Positions 1 to 12,448 are shown, counted from the stretch's first letter. The stretch is 64,000 nt of DNA from Hydractinia symbiolongicarpus (GCF_029227915.1 NC_079876.1:8000001-8064000); one strand, 5' to 3'. Numbers and translations are program-made. The notes: a model not told the origin generated them from the sequence alone.

Positions 1-36
1 AAATGTGTTTACTCACAGGGTACTTTCTTTGTATAC

Positions 37-52
37 ATTCGACTATACGGGC
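37..52 (+). other. CENP-B-box-like motif, representative copy (class 1 monomers)
   Basis: The sequence ATTCGACTATACGGGC reads TTCG, three bases, A, two bases, CGGG. The mammalian CENP-B box core is TTCG, four bases, A, two bases, CGGG, so one spacer base is missing. The motif recurs in class 1 monomers in both orientations, for example on the minus strand at 21877-21892. Class 2 monomers have TTTTGAC here and lose the TTCG half. Resemblance by eye is all the evidence; no binding is implied. Confidence 0.3.
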
Positions 53-327
53 CAAGCCCGGGATTTACGGGAAATCGCGGGATTTCGTTAGCCGGCGATT
101 AAACATCTTTCATTAAGCGTCTCATCAAAAATGAAAACAATTTTAAAAACTACAAGTCTCATGCGTTTTAGTGGTGAAAAAATAATTTAAAAAATCGTTC
201 GGGAAATGAGTTTACTCCCTGGGTACTTTCTTTGTATACTTTGGACTATACGGGCCGAGTCCGGGATTTACGGGAAATCGCGGATTTTCGTTTGAGGGCG
301 ATTAAACTTCTTTTATTCAGCGTGTCA

Positions 328-349
328 TCAAAAATGAAAACATTTTTGA
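328..349. other. Perfect 9-bp dyad, representative per-monomer copy
   Basis: The arms TCAAAAATG and CATTTTTGA are exact reverse complements separated by four A residues. The dyad sits in the A/T-rich half of most monomers in both orientation blocks. It is broken in copies that read TTTTTAAAAAC instead of TTTTTGAAAAC. It could be a protein-binding dyad, a cruciform-prone site, or simply a conserved by-product of homogenisation. Confidence 0.75.
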
Positions 350-1006
350 AAACTACAAGTCTCATGCGTTGTAGTGGTGAAAAAATAATTTAAAAAATCG
401 TTCGGAAAATGAGTTTACTCCTTGGGTACTTTCTTTGTATACTTTTGACTATACGGGCCGAGTCCGGGGTTTACGGGAAATTGAGGGTTTTCGTTTGCCG
501 GCGATTAAACTTCTTTTATTCAGTGTCTCATCAAAAATGAAAACATTTTTAAAAACTACAAGTCTCATGCGTTGAAGTGGTGAAAAAATAATTAAAAAAA
601 TCGTTCGGAAAATGAGTTTACTCCCTGGGTAATTTCTTTGTATACTTTTGACTATACAGGCCGAGTCCGGGGTTTACGGGAAATGGCGGGTTTTCGTTTG
701 CCGGCGATTAAACTTCTTTTATTCAGCATCTCATCAAAAATGAAAACATTTTAAAAAACTATAAGTCTCATGGGTTTTAGTGGTGAAATAATAATTTAAA
801 AAATCGTTCGGGAAATGAGTTTACATCCCGGGTACTTTCTTTACTATACGGGCCGAGTCCGGGATTTACGGGAAATCGCAGGTTTTCGTTTGCCGGCGAT
901 TAAACTTCTTTTATTCAGCGTCTCATCAAAAATGAAAACATTTTTGAAAACTACAAGTCTCATGCGTTTTAGTGGTGAAAAAAAAATTTAAAAAATCGTT
1001 CTGGAA

Positions 1007-1065
1007 ATGAGTTTACTCCCTGGCTACTTAGTGGTGAAAATATAATTTAAAAAATTGTTCGGGAA
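1007..1065 (+). repeat. 59-bp truncated monomer
   Basis: Successive ATGAG landmarks are 59 bp apart (1007 and 1066). The remnant joins CTGGCTACTT directly to AGTGGTGAAAA, so about 144 bp of the monomer is missing. It directly follows the 11-bp-deletion monomer near 840. Confidence 0.9.
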
Positions 1066-1840
1066 ATGAGTTTACTCCCGGGGTACTTTCTTTGTATACT
1101 TTTGACTATACGGGCCGAGTCCGGGATTTACGGGAAATCGCGGATTTTCGTTTGCCGGCGATTAAACTTCTTTTATTTAGCGTCCCATCAAATATGAAAA
1201 TATTTTTGAAAACTACAAGTCTCATGCGTTTAGTGGTAAAAAAATAATATAAAAAATCGTTCGGGAAATGAGTTTACTCCCTGGGTACTTTCTTTGTATA
1301 CTTTTGTCTATACGGGTCGAGTCCGGGGTTTACGGGAAATGGCGGGTTTTCGTTTGCCGGCGATTAAACTTCTTTTATTCAACGTCTCATCAAAAATGAA
1401 AACATTTTTGAAAACCACAAGTCTCATGCGTTTTAGTGGTGAAAATATAATTTAAAAAATTGTTCGGGAAATGAGTTTACTCCCGGGGTACTTTCTTTGT
1501 ATACTTTTGACTATACGGGCCGAGTCCGGGATTTACGGGAAATCGCGGATTTTCGTTTGCCGGCGATTAAACTTCTTTTATTTAGCGTCCCATCAAATAT
1601 GAAAATATTTTTGAAAACTACAAGTCTCATGCGTTTAGTGGTAAAAAAATAATATAAAAAATCGTTCGGGAAATGAGTTTACTCCCTGGGTACTTTCTTT
1701 GTATACTTTTGTCTATACGGGTCGAGTCCGGGGTTTACGGGAAATGGCGGGTTTTCGTTTGCCGGCGATTAAACTTCTTTTATTCAACGTCTCATCAAAA
1801 ATGAAAACATTTTTGAAAACCACAAGTCTCATGCGTTTTA
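1031..1840 (+). repeat. Two 405-bp dimeric higher-order copies
   Basis: The block starting GTGGTGAAAATATAAT at 1031 recurs at 1436 and appears identical through 1840. The dimer is one 203-bp and one 202-bp monomer. The 202-bp unit lacks a T (GCGTTTAGTGG) and carries ATATGAAAATATT and AATAATATAAAA variants. The same kind of dimer, again at 405-bp spacing, appears around 11091 and 11496. Confidence 0.85.
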
Positions 1841-2103
1841 GTGGTGAAAAGATAATTTAAAAAATCGTTTTGGAAATGAGTTTACTCACAGGGTACTTTC
1901 TTTGTATACATTCAACTATACGGGCCAAGCCTGGGATTTACGGGAAATCGTGGATTTTCGTTTGCTGGCGATTAAACCACTTTCATTAAGCGTCTCAGCA
2001 AAAATGAAAACATTTCTGAAAACTACAAGTCTCATGCGTTTTAGTGGTGAAAAAATAATTTAAAAAATCGATCGTGAAATGAGTTTACTCCCAGTTTACT
2101 TTC

Positions 2104-5100
2104 TTTGTATGCATTCGACTATACGGGCCGAGTCCGGGATTTACGGGAAATCGCGGATTTTCGTTTGAGGGCGATTAAACTTCTTTTATTCAGCGTGTCA
2201 TCAAAAATGAAAACATTTTTGAAAACTACAAGTTTCATGCGTTGTAGTGGTGAAAAAATAATTTAAAAAATCGTTCGGAAAATGAGTTTACTCCTTGGGT
2301 ACTTTCTTTGTATACTTTTGACTATACGGGCCGAGTCCGGGGTTTACGGGAAATTGAGGGTTTTCGTTTGCCGGCGATTAAACTTCTTTTATTCAGTGTC
2401 TCATCAAAAATGAAAACATTTTTAAAAACTACAAGTCTCATGCGTTGAAGTGGTGAAAAAATAATTAAAAAAATCGTTCGGAAAATGAGTTTACTCCCTG
2501 GGTAATTTCTTTGTATACTTTTGACTATACAGGCCGAGTCCGGGGTTTACGGGAAATGGCGGGTTTTCGTTTGCCGGCGATTAAACTTCTTTTATTCAGC
2601 ATCTCATCAAAAATGAAAACATTTTAAAAAACTATAAGTCTCATGGGTTTTAGTGGTGAAATAATAATTTAAAAAATCGTTCGGGAAATGAGTTTACTCC
2701 CTGGGTACTTTCTTTGTATACTTTTGTCTATACGGGTCGAGTCCGGGGTTTACGGGAAATTGAGGGTTTTCGTTTGCCGGCGATTAAACTTCTTTTATTC
2801 AGTGTCTCATCAAAAATGAAAACATTTTTAAAAACTACAAGTCTCATGCGTTGAAGTGGTGAAAAAATAATTAAAAAAATCGTTCGGAAAATGAGTTTAC
2901 TCCCTGGGTAATTTCTTTGTATACTTTTGACTATACAGGCCGAGTCCGGGGTTTACGGGAAATGGCGGGTTTTCGTTTGCCGGCGATTAAACTTCTTTTA
3001 TTCAGCATCTCATCAAAAATGAAAACATTTTAAAAAACTATAAGTCTCATGGGTTTTAGTTGTGAAATAATAATTTAAAAAATCGTTCGGGAAATGAGTT
3101 TACTCCCTGGGTACTTTCTTTGTATACTTTTGTCTATACGGGTCGAGTCCGGGGTTTACGGGAAATGGCGGGTTTTCGTTTGCCGGCGATTAAACTTCTC
3201 TTATTCAACGTCTCATCAAAAATGAAAACATTTTTGAAAACCACAAGTCTCATGCGTTTTAGTGGTGAAAAGATAATTTAAAAAATCGTTTTGGAAATGA
3301 GTTTACTCACAGGGTACTTTCTTTGTATACATTCAACTATACGGGCCAAGCCTGGGATTTACGGGAAATCGTGGATTTTCGTTTGCTGGCGATTAAACCA
3401 CTTTCATTAAGCGTCTCAGCAAAAATGAAAACATTTCTGAAAACTACAAGTCTCATGCGTTTTAGTGGTGAAAAAATAATTTAAAAAATCGATCGTGAAA
3501 TGAGTTTACTCCCAGTTTACTTTCTTTGTATGCATTCGACTATACGGGCCGAGTCCGGGATTTACGGGAAATCGCGGATTTTCGTTTGAGGGCGATTAAA
3601 CTTCTTTTATTCAGCGTGTCATCAAAAATGAAAACATTTTTGAAAACTACAAGTCTCATGCGTTGTAGTGGTGAAAAAATAATTTAAAAAATCGTTCGGA
3701 AAATGAGTTTACTCCTTGGGTACTTTCTTTGTATACTTTTGACTATACGGGCCGAGTCCGGGGTTTACGGGAAATTGAGGGTTTTCGTTTGCCGGCGATT
3801 AAACTTCTTTTATTCAGTGTCTCATCAAAAATGAAAACATTTTTAAAAACTACAAGTCTCATGCGTTGAAGTGGTGAAAAAATAATTAAAAAAATCGTTC
3901 GGAAAATGAGTTTACTCCCTGGGTAATTTCTTTGTATACTTTTGACTATACAGGCCGAGTCCGGGGTTTACGGGAAATGGCGGGTTTTCGTTTGCCGGCG
4001 ATTAAACTTCTTTTATTCAGCATCTCATCAAAAATGAAAACATTTTAAAAAACTATAAGTCTCATGGGTTTTAGTGGTGAAATAATAATTTAAAAAATCG
4101 TTCGGGAAATGAGTTTACATCCCGGGTACTTTCTTTACTATACGGGCCGAGTCCGGGATTTACGGGAAATCGCAGGTTTTCGTTTGCCGGCGATTAAACT
4201 TCTTTTATTCAGCGTCTCATCAAAAATGAAAACATTTTTGAAAACTACAAGTCTCATGCGTTTTAGTGATGAAAAAATAATATAAAAAATCGTTCGGGAA
4301 ATGAGTTTACTCCCTGGGTACTTTCTTTGTATACTTTTGTCTATACGGGTCGAGTCCGGGGTTTACGGGAAATGGCGGGTTTTCGTTTGCCGGCGATTAA
4401 ACTTCTTTTATTCAACGTCTCATCAAAAATGAAAACATTTTTGAAAACCACAAGTCTCATGCGTTTTAGTGGTGAAAAGATAATTTAAAAAATCGTTTTG
4501 GAAATGAGTTTACTCACAGGGTACTTTCTTTGTATACATTCAACTATACGGGCCAAGCCTGGGATTTACGGGAAATCGTGGATTTTCGTTTGCTGGCGAT
4601 TAAACCACTTTTATTAAGCGTCTCAGCAAAAATGAAAACATTTCTGAAAACTACAAGTCTCATGCGTTTTAGTGGTGAAAAAATAATTTAAAAAATCGAT
4701 CGTGAAATGAGTTTACTCCCAGTTTACTTTCTTTGTATGCATTCGACTATACGGGCCGAGTCCGGGATTTACGGGAAATCGCGGATTTTCGTTTGAGGGC
4801 GATTAAACTTCTTTTATTCAGCGTGTCATCAAAAATGAAAACATTTTTGAAAACTACAAGTCTCATGCGTTGTAGTGGTGAAAAAATAATTTAAAAAATC
4901 GTTCGGAAAATGAGTTTACTCCTTGGGTACTTTCTTTGTATACTTTTGACTATACGGGCCGAGTCCGGGGTTTACGGGAAATTGAGGGTTTTCGTTTGCC
5001 GGCGATTAAACTTCTTTTATTCAGTGTCTCATCAAAAATGAAAACATTTTTAAAAACTACAAGTCTCATGCGTTGAAGTGGTGAAAAAATAATTAAAAAA

Positions 5101-5900
5101 ATCGTTCGGAAAATGAGTTTACTCCCTGGGTAATTTCTTTGTATACTTTTGACTATACAGGCCGAGTCCGGGGTTTACGGGAAATGGCGGGTTTTCGTTT
5201 GCCGGCGATTAAACTTCTTTTATTCAGCATCTCATCAAAAATGAAAACATTTTAAAAAACTATAAGTCTCATGGGTTTTAGTGGTGAAATAATAATTTAA
5301 AAAATCGTTCGGGAAATGAGTTTACATCCCGGGTACTTTCTTTACTATACGGGCCGAGTCCGGGATTTACGGGAAATCGCAGGTTTTCGTTTGCCGGCGA
5401 TTAAACTTCTTTTATTCAGCGTCTCATCAAAAATGAAAACATTTTTGAAAACTACAAGTCTCATGCGTTTTAGTGATGAAAAAATAATATAAAAAATCGT
5501 TCGGGAAATGAGTTTACTCCCTGGGTACTTTCTTTGTATACTTTTGTCTATACGGGTCGAGTCCGGGGTTTACGGGAAATGGCGGGTTTTCGTTTGCCGG
5601 CGATTAAACTTCTTTTATTCAACGTCTCATCAAAAATGAAAACATTTTTGAAAACCACAAGTCTCATGCGTTTTAGTGGTGAAAAGATAATTTAAAAAAT
5701 CGTTTTGGAAATGAGTTTACTCACAGGGTACTTTCTTTGTATACATTCAACTATACGGGCCAAGCCTGGGATTTACGGGAAATCGTGGATTTTCGTTTGC
5801 TGGCGATTAAACCACTTTTATTAAGCGTCTCAGCAAAAATGAAAACATTTCTGAAAACTACAAGTCTCATGCGTTTTAGTGGTGAAAAAATAATTTAAAA
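2104..5900 (+). repeat. Higher-order repeat, three copies of 1421 or 1207 bp
   Basis: The rare variant CTTTGTATGCATTCGAC marks copy starts near 2111, 3532 and 4739, spacings of 1421 and 1207 bp. The first copy is exactly seven 203-bp monomers and includes a local two-monomer duplication (the GAAATTGAGGG monomer near 2341 and 2747, 406 bp apart). The second and third have six monomers, one with an 11-bp deletion (4134, 5341), which accounts for 1207. Related monomers at about 230-1000 suggest a fourth, diverged copy. Confidence 0.85.
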
Positions 5901-7129
5901 AATCGTTCGGGAAATGAGTTTACTCCCTGGGTACTTTCTTTGTATACTTTGGACTATACGGGCCGAGTCCGGGATTTACGGGAAATCGCGGATTTTCGTT
6001 TGAGGGCGATTAAACTTCTTTTATTCAGCGTCTCATCAAAAATGAAAACATTTTTGAAAACTACAAGCCTCATGCGTTGTAGTGGTGAAAAAATAATTTA
6101 AAAAATCGTTCGGAAAATGAGTTTACTCCCTGGGTACTTTCTTTGTATACTTTTTGACTATACGGGCCGAGTCCGGGGTTTACGGGAAATTGCGGGTTTT
6201 CGTTTGCCGGCGATTAAACTTCTTTTATTCAGTGTCTCATCAAAAATGAAAACATTTTTAAAAACTACAAGTCTCATGCGTTGTAGTGGTGAAAAAATAA
6301 TTAAAAAAATTGTTCGGGAAATGTGTTTACTGACAGGGTACTTTCTTTGTATACTTTTGACTATACGGGCCGAGTCCGGGGTTTACGGGAAATGGCGGGT
6401 TTTCGTTTGCCGGCGATTAAACTTCTTTTATTCAGCGTCTCATCAAAAATGAAAACATTTTTAAAAACTATAAGTCTCATGGGTTTTAGTGGTGAAATAA
6501 TAATTTAAAAAATCGTTCGGGAAATGAGTTTACTCCCTGGGTACTTTCTTTGTATACTTTGGACTATACGGGCCGAGTCCGGGATTTACGGGAAATCGCG
6601 GATTTTCGTTTGAGGGCGATTAAACTTCTTTTATTCAGCGTCTCATCAAAAATGAAAACATTTTTGAAAACTACAAGTCTCATGCGTTGTAGTGGTGAAA
6701 AAATAATTTAAAAAATCGTTCGGAAAATGAGTTTACTCCTTGGGTACTTTCTTTGTATACTTTTGACTATACGGGCCGAGTCCGGAGTTTACGGGAAATT
6801 GCGGGTTTTCGTTTGCCGGCGATTAAACTTCTTTTATTCAGCGTCTCATCAAAAATGAAAACATTTTTAAAAACTACAAGTCTCATGCGTTGTAGTGGTG
6901 AAAAAATAATTAAAAAAATCGTTCGGAAAATGAGTTTACTCCCTGGGTAATTTCTTTGTATACTTTTGACTATACGGGCCGAGTCCGGGGTTTACGGGAA
7001 ATGGCGGGTTTTCGTTTGGCGGCGATTAAACTTCTTTTATTCAGCGTCTCATCAAAAATGAAAACATTTTTAAAAACTATAAGTCTCATGGGTTTTAGTG
7101 GTGAAATAAAAATTTAAAAAATCTTTCGG
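5901..7129 (+). repeat. Trimeric higher-order copies (about 610 bp)
   Basis: The monomer with TTTGAGGGCG in place of TTTGCCGGCG recurs at about 6001 and 6611, three monomers apart. An extra T near 6151 makes the spacing 610 rather than 609. That T also shifts the reading frame and creates the 111-codon open frame at 6117-6452. I treat this frame as a by-product. Confidence 0.75.
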
Positions 7130-7324
7130 GAAATGAGTTTACATCCCGGGTACTTTCTTTACTATACGGGCCGAGTCCGGGATTTACGGGAAATCGCAGG
7201 TTTTCGTTTGCCGGCGATTAAACTTCTTTTATTCAGCGTCTCATCAAAAATGAAAACATTTTTGAAAACTACAAGTCTCATGCGTTTTAGTGGTGAAAAA
7301 AAAATTTAAAAAATCGTTCCGGAA

Positions 7325-7383
7325 ATGAGTTTACTCCCTGGGTACTTAGTGGCGAAAATATAATTTAAAAAATTGTTCGGGAA
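7325..7383 (+). repeat. 59-bp truncated monomer
   Basis: ATGAG landmarks lie at 7325 and 7384. The internal seam is GGGTACTTAGTGGCG. Confidence 0.9.
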
Positions 7384-7778
7384 ATGAGTTTACTCCCTGG
7401 GTACTTTCTTTGTATACTTTTGACTATACGGGTCGAGTCCGGGGTTTACGGGAAATAGCGGGTTTTCGTTTGCCGGCGATTAAACTTCTTTTATTCAGCG
7501 TCTCATCAAAAATGAAAACATTTTTAAAAACTATAAGTCTCATGGGTTTTAGTGGTGAAATAATAATTTAAAAAATCTTTCGGAAAATGAGTTTACATCC
7601 CGGGTACTTTCTTTACTATACGGGCCGAGTCCGGGATTTACGGGAAATCGCAGGTTTTCGTTTGCCGGCGATTAAACTTCTTTTATTCAGCGTCTCATCT
7701 AAAATGAAAACATTTTTGAAAACTACAAGTCTCATGCGTTTTAGTGGTGAAAAAAAAATTTAAAAAATCGTTCCGGAA

Positions 7779-7837
7779 ATGAGTTTACTCCCTGGGTACT
7801 TAGTGGTGAAAATATAATTTAAAAAATTGTTCGGGAA
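7779..7837 (+). repeat. 59-bp truncated monomer
   Basis: ATGAG landmarks lie at 7779 and 7838. The internal seam is GGGTACTTAGTGGTG. Confidence 0.9.
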
Positions 7838-8040
7838 ATGAGTTTACTCCCTGGGTACTTTCTTTGTATACTTTTGACTATACGGGTCGAGTCCGGGGTT
7901 TACGGGAAATAGCGGGTTTTCGTTTGCCGGCGATTAAACTTCTTTTATTCAGCGTCTCATCAAAAATGAAAACATTTTTGAAAACTACAAGTCTCATGCG
8001 TTTTAGTGGGGAAAAAAATAATTTAAAAAATCGTTCGGGA

Positions 8041-9440
8041 AATGAGTTTACTCCCTGGGTACTTTCTTTGTATATTTTTGACTATACGCACCCAGCCGGG
8101 ATTTACGGGAAATCGTGGGTTTTCGTTTGCCGGCGATTAAACTTCTTTTATTCAGCGTTTCATCAAAAATGAAAACATTTTTAAAAACTACAAGTCTTAT
8201 GCGTTTTAGTGGTGAAAAAATAATTTAAAAAATTGTTCTGGAAATGAGTTTACTCACAGGGTACTTTATTTGTATACATTCGACTATACGGGCCAAGCCC
8301 GGGATTTACGGAAATCGCGGGTATTCGTTTTCCGGCGATTAAACCTCTTTCATTAAGCGTCTCATCAAAAATGAAAAAATTTTTGAAAATTACAAGTCTC
8401 ATGCGTTTTAGTGGTGAAAAAAAAATTTAAAAAATCGTTCGGGAAATGAGTTTACTCCCTGGGTACTTTCTTTGTATGCATTCGACTATACGGGCAAAGC
8501 CCCGGATTTACGGGAAAACGCGGCATGTCGTTTGCCGTCGATTAAACCTCTTTCATTAAGCGTCTCATCAAAAATGAAAACATTTTTGAAAACTACAAGT
8601 CTCATGCGTTTTAGTGGTGAAAAAATAAATTAAAAAATCGTTCGGGAAATGGGTTTACTCCCGGGGTACTTTCTTTGTATACTTTTGACTATACGGGCCG
8701 AGTCCGGGATTTACGGGAAATCGCGGAATTTCGTTTGCCGGCGATTAAATTCTTTTATTTAGCGTCTCATCAAATATAAAAATATTTTTGAAAACTACAA
8801 GTCTCATGTGTTTAGTGGTAAAAAAATAATATAAAAAATCGTTCGGGAAATGAGTTTACTCACAGAGTACTTTCTTTGTATACATTCGACTATACGGGCC
8901 AAGCCCGGGATTTACGGAAATCGCGGGTATTCGTTTTCCGGCGATTAAACCTCTTTCATTAAGCGTCTCATCAAAAATGAAAACATTTTTGAAAATTACA
9001 AGTCTCATGCGTTTTAGTGGTGAAAAAAAAATTTAAAAAATCGTTCGGGAAATGAGTTTACTCCCTGGGTACTTTCTTTGTATACATTCGACTATACGGG
9101 CCAAGCCCCGGATTTACGGGAAAACGCGGCATGTCGTTTGCCGGCGATTAAACCTCTTTCATTAAGCGTCTCATCAAAAATGAAAACATTTTTGAAAACC
9201 ACAAGTCTCGTGCGTTTTAGTGGTGAAAAGATAATTTAAAAAATCGTTTTGGAAATGAGTTTACTCACAGGGTACTTTCTTTGTATACAATTGACTATAC
9301 GGACCAAGCCCGGGATTTACGGGAAATCGTGGATTTTCGTTTGCTGGCGATTAAACCACTTTCATTAAGAGTCTCAGCAAAAATGAAAACATTTCTGAAA
9401 ACTACAAGTCTCATGCGTTTTAGTGGTGAAAAAATAATTT
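8041..9440 (+). repeat. Mixed class 1/class 2 monomers, diverged stretch
   Basis: This stretch is ordinary satellite. Class 1 variants include GGAAAACGCGGCATGTCG (8510-8530, 9120-9140). One monomer near 8085-8100 reads ACTATACGCACCCAGCC, a local divergence in the usually constant ACTATACGGGCC. Confidence 0.85.
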
Positions 9441-11060
9441 AAAAAATCGTTCGGGAAATGTGTTTACTCACAGGGTACTTTCTTTGTATACATTCGACTA
9501 TACGGGTCAAGCCCGGGATTTACGGAACTCGCGGGTATTCGTTTTCCGGCGATTATACCTCTTTCATTAAGCGTCTCATCAAAAATGAAAACATTTTTGA
9601 GAACTACAAGTCTCATGCGTTTTAGTGGTGAAAAAAAAATTTAAAAAATCGTTGGGGAAATGAGTTTACTCACTGGGTACTTTCTTTGTATACATTTGAC
9701 TATACGGACCAAGCCCCGGATTTACGGGAAAACGCGGCATGTCGTTTGCCGGCGATTAAACCTCTTTCATTAAGCGTCTCATCAAAAATGAAAACATTTT
9801 TGAAAAATACAAGTCTCATGCGTTTTAGTGGTGAAAAAATAATTTAAAAAATCGTTCGGGAAATGAGTTTACTCCCGGGGTACTTTCTTTGTATACTTTT
9901 GACTATACGGGCCGCGTCCGGGATTTACGGGAAATCGTGGATTTTTGTTTGCCGGCGATTAAACTTCTTTTATTTAGCGTCCCATCAAATATGAAAATAT
10001 TTTTAAAAACTACAAGTCTCATGCGTTTAGTGGTAAAAAAATAATATAAAAAATCGTTCGGGAAATGAGTTTACTCCCTGGGTACTTTCTTTGTATACTT
10101 TTGACTATACGGGTCGAGTCCGGGGTTTACGGGCAATGGCGGGTTTTCGTTTGCCGGCGATTAAACTTCTTTTATTCAGCGTCTCATCAAAAATGAAAAC
10201 ATTTTCGAAAACTACAAGTCTCACGCGTTTTAGTGGTGAAAAAATAATTTAAAAAATCGTTCGGGAAATGTGTTTACTCACAGGGTACTTTCTTTGTATA
10301 CATTCGACTATACGGGTCAAGCCCGGGATTTACGGAAATCGCGGGTATTCGTTTTCCGGCGATTAAACCTCTTTCATTAAGCGTCTCATCAAAAATGAAA
10401 ACATTTTTGAAAACTACAAGTCTCATGCGTTTTAGTGGTGAAAAAAATATTTAAAAAATCGTTCGGGAAATGAGTTTACTCCCTGGGTACTTTCTTTGTA
10501 TACATTCGACTATACGGACCAAGCCCCGGATTTACGGGAAAACGCGGCATGTCGTTTGCCGGCGATTAAACCTCTTTCATTAAGCGTCTCATCAAAAATG
10601 AAAACATTTTTGAAAACTACAAGTCTCATGCGTTTTAGTGGTGAAAAAATAATTTAAAAAATCGTTCGGGAAATGAGTTTACTCCCGGGGTACTTTCTTT
10701 GTATACTTTTGACTATACGGGCCGCGTCCGGGATTTACGGGAAATCGCGGATTTTGGTTTGCCGGCGGTTAAACTTCTTTTATTTAGCGTCCCATCAAAT
10801 ATGAAAATATTTTTAAAAACTACAAGTCTCATGCGTTTAGTGGTAAAAAAATAATATAAAAAATCGTTCGGGAAATGAGTTTACTCCCGGGGTACTTTCT
10901 TTGTATACTTTTGACTATACGGGCCGAGTCCGGGATTTCTGGGAAAACGCGGCATGTCGTTTGCCGGCGATTAAACCTCTTTCATTAAGCGTCTCATCAA
11001 AAATGAAAACATTTTTGAAAACTACAAGTCTCATGCGTTTTAGTGGTGAAAAAATAATTT
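9441..11060 (+). repeat. Two 810-bp higher-order copies
   Basis: The segment starting TGTTTACTCACAGGG with ATACGGGTCAAGCCC near 9471-9510 repeats near 10281-10320, 810 bp on (four monomers less two bases). The copies share the order class 1, GGCATGTCG variant, class 2 with GGGCCGCGTCC, and ATATGAAAATATT monomer. Single-base differences are visible (GGAACTCGCGG versus GGAAATCGCGG). Confidence 0.8.
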
Positions 11061-12448
11061 AAAAAATCGTTCGGGAAATGAGTTTACTCCCGGGGTACTT
11101 TCTTTGTATACTTTTGACTATACGGGCCGAGTCCGGGATTTACGGGAAATCGCGGATTCTCGTTTGCCGGCGATTAAACTTCTTTTATTTAGCGTCCCAT
11201 CAAATATGAAAATATTTTTGAAAACTACAAGTCTCATGCGTTTAGTGGTAAAAAAATAATATAAAAAATCGTTCGGGAAATGAGTTTACTCCCTGGGTAC
11301 TTTCTTTGTATACATTCGACTATACGGGCCAAGCCCCGGATTTACGGGAAAACGCGGCATGTCGTTTGCCGGCGATTAAACCTCTTTCATTAAGCGTCTC
11401 ATCAAAAATGAAAACATTTTTGAAAACTACAAGTCTCATGCGTTTTAGTGGTGAAAAAATAATTTAAAAAATCGTTCGGGAAATGAGTTTACTCCCGGGG
11501 TACTTTCTTTGTATACTTTTGACTATACGGGCCGAGTCCGGGATTTATGGGAAATCGCGGATTCTCGTTTGCCGGCGATTAAACTTCTTTTATTTAGCGT
11601 TCCATCAAATATGAAAATATTTTTGAAAACTACAAGTCTCATGCGTTTAGTGGTAAAAAAATAATATAAAAAATCGTTCGGGAAATGAGTTTACTCCCTG
11701 GGTACTTTCTTTGTATACTTTTGTCTATACGGGTCGAGTCCGGGGTTTACGGGAAATGGCGGGTTTTCGTTTGCCGGCGATTAAACTTCTTTTATTCAGC
11801 GTCTCATCAAAAATGAAAACATTTTTGAAAACCACAAGTCTCATGCGTTTTAGTGGTGAAAAGATAATTTAAAAAATCGTTTTGGAAATGAGTTTACTCA
11901 CAGGGTACTTTCTTTGTATACATTCGACTATACGGGCCAAGCCCGGGATTTACGGGAAATCGTGGATTTTCGTTTGCTGGCGATTAAACCACTTTCATTA
12001 AGCGTCTCAGCAAAAATGAAAACATTTCTAAAAACTACAAGTCTCATGCGTTTTAGTGGTGAAAAAATAATTTAAAAAATCGTTCGGGAAATGTGTTTAC
12101 TCACAGGGTACTTTCTTTGTATACATTCGACTATACGGACTAAGCCCGGGATTTACGGCAAATCGCGGGATTTCGTTTGCCGGCGATTAACCATCTTTCA
12201 TTAAGCGTCTCATCAAAAATGAAAACATTTTTGAAAACTACAAGTCTCATGCGTTTTAGTGGTGAAAAAATAATTTAAAAAATCGTTCGGGAAATGAGTT
12301 TACTCCCTGGGTACTTTCTTTGTATACTTTTGACTATACGGGCAGAGTCCGGGATTTACGGGAAATCGCAGGTTTTCGTTTGCCGGCGATTAAACTTCTT
12401 TCATTCAGCGTCTCATCAAAAATGAAAACATTTTTGAAAACTACAAGT
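11061..12448 (+). repeat. Dimer copies (405 bp) and terminal plus-block monomers
   Basis: CGGGGTACTTTC recurs at 11091 and 11496, again a 203 + 202 dimer. The remaining monomers up to the left orientation switch alternate class 2 and class 1. The last one (from about 12294) is class 2-like with GGGCAGAGTCC and is cut at the switch. Confidence 0.75.

Larger units (their letters stand above)
7130..8040 (+). repeat. Two 454-bp copies with two marker deletions
   Basis: Each copy contains an 11-bp-deletion monomer (TTCTTTACTATACGG, near 7158 and 7612), then a 59-bp remnant (7325-7383 and 7779-7837), then a full monomer. The sum 192 + 59 + 203 equals the observed 454-bp spacing. The order deletion monomer then remnant is the same as at 840-1065. 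Confidence 0.85.
1..12448 (+). repeat. 203-bp satellite array, left plus-orientation block
   Basis: Head-to-tail tandem monomers fill this block without interruption. The landmark ATGAG falls at 206, 409 and 612, giving a period of exactly 203 bp. Each monomer runs in order through a G/C-rich half (TATACGGGCC, GATTTACGGGAAATC, GTTTGCCGGCGATTAAAC) and an A/T-rich half (TCATCAAAAATG, CATTTTTGAAAAC, AATTTAAAAAATCG). Class 1 and class 2 monomers alternate irregularly. Short open frames of 60-110 codons here are the repeat itself, since their peptides recur with the monomer. No unique sequence longer than a few bases was seen. The family name is unknown to me. Confidence 0.98.

Noticed and set aside
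32-50. GTATAC and TATAC motifs as TATA-type promoters in each monomer.
   Set aside because: The motifs are short, common in A/T-rich DNA and not accompanied by any transcribed gene or other promoter element.
60-80. Short inverted repeat GATTT / AAATC around ACGGG in the G/C-rich half as a regulatory stem.
   Set aside because: The stem is only five base pairs, does not extend, and the class 2 change to GGTTT breaks it in many monomers.
191-210. Internal promoter B box (GTTCGGGAA) suggesting a tRNA-derived repeat.
   Set aside because: It lacks the invariant A and final C of the B box consensus. There is no A box at suitable spacing and no cloverleaf could be drawn.
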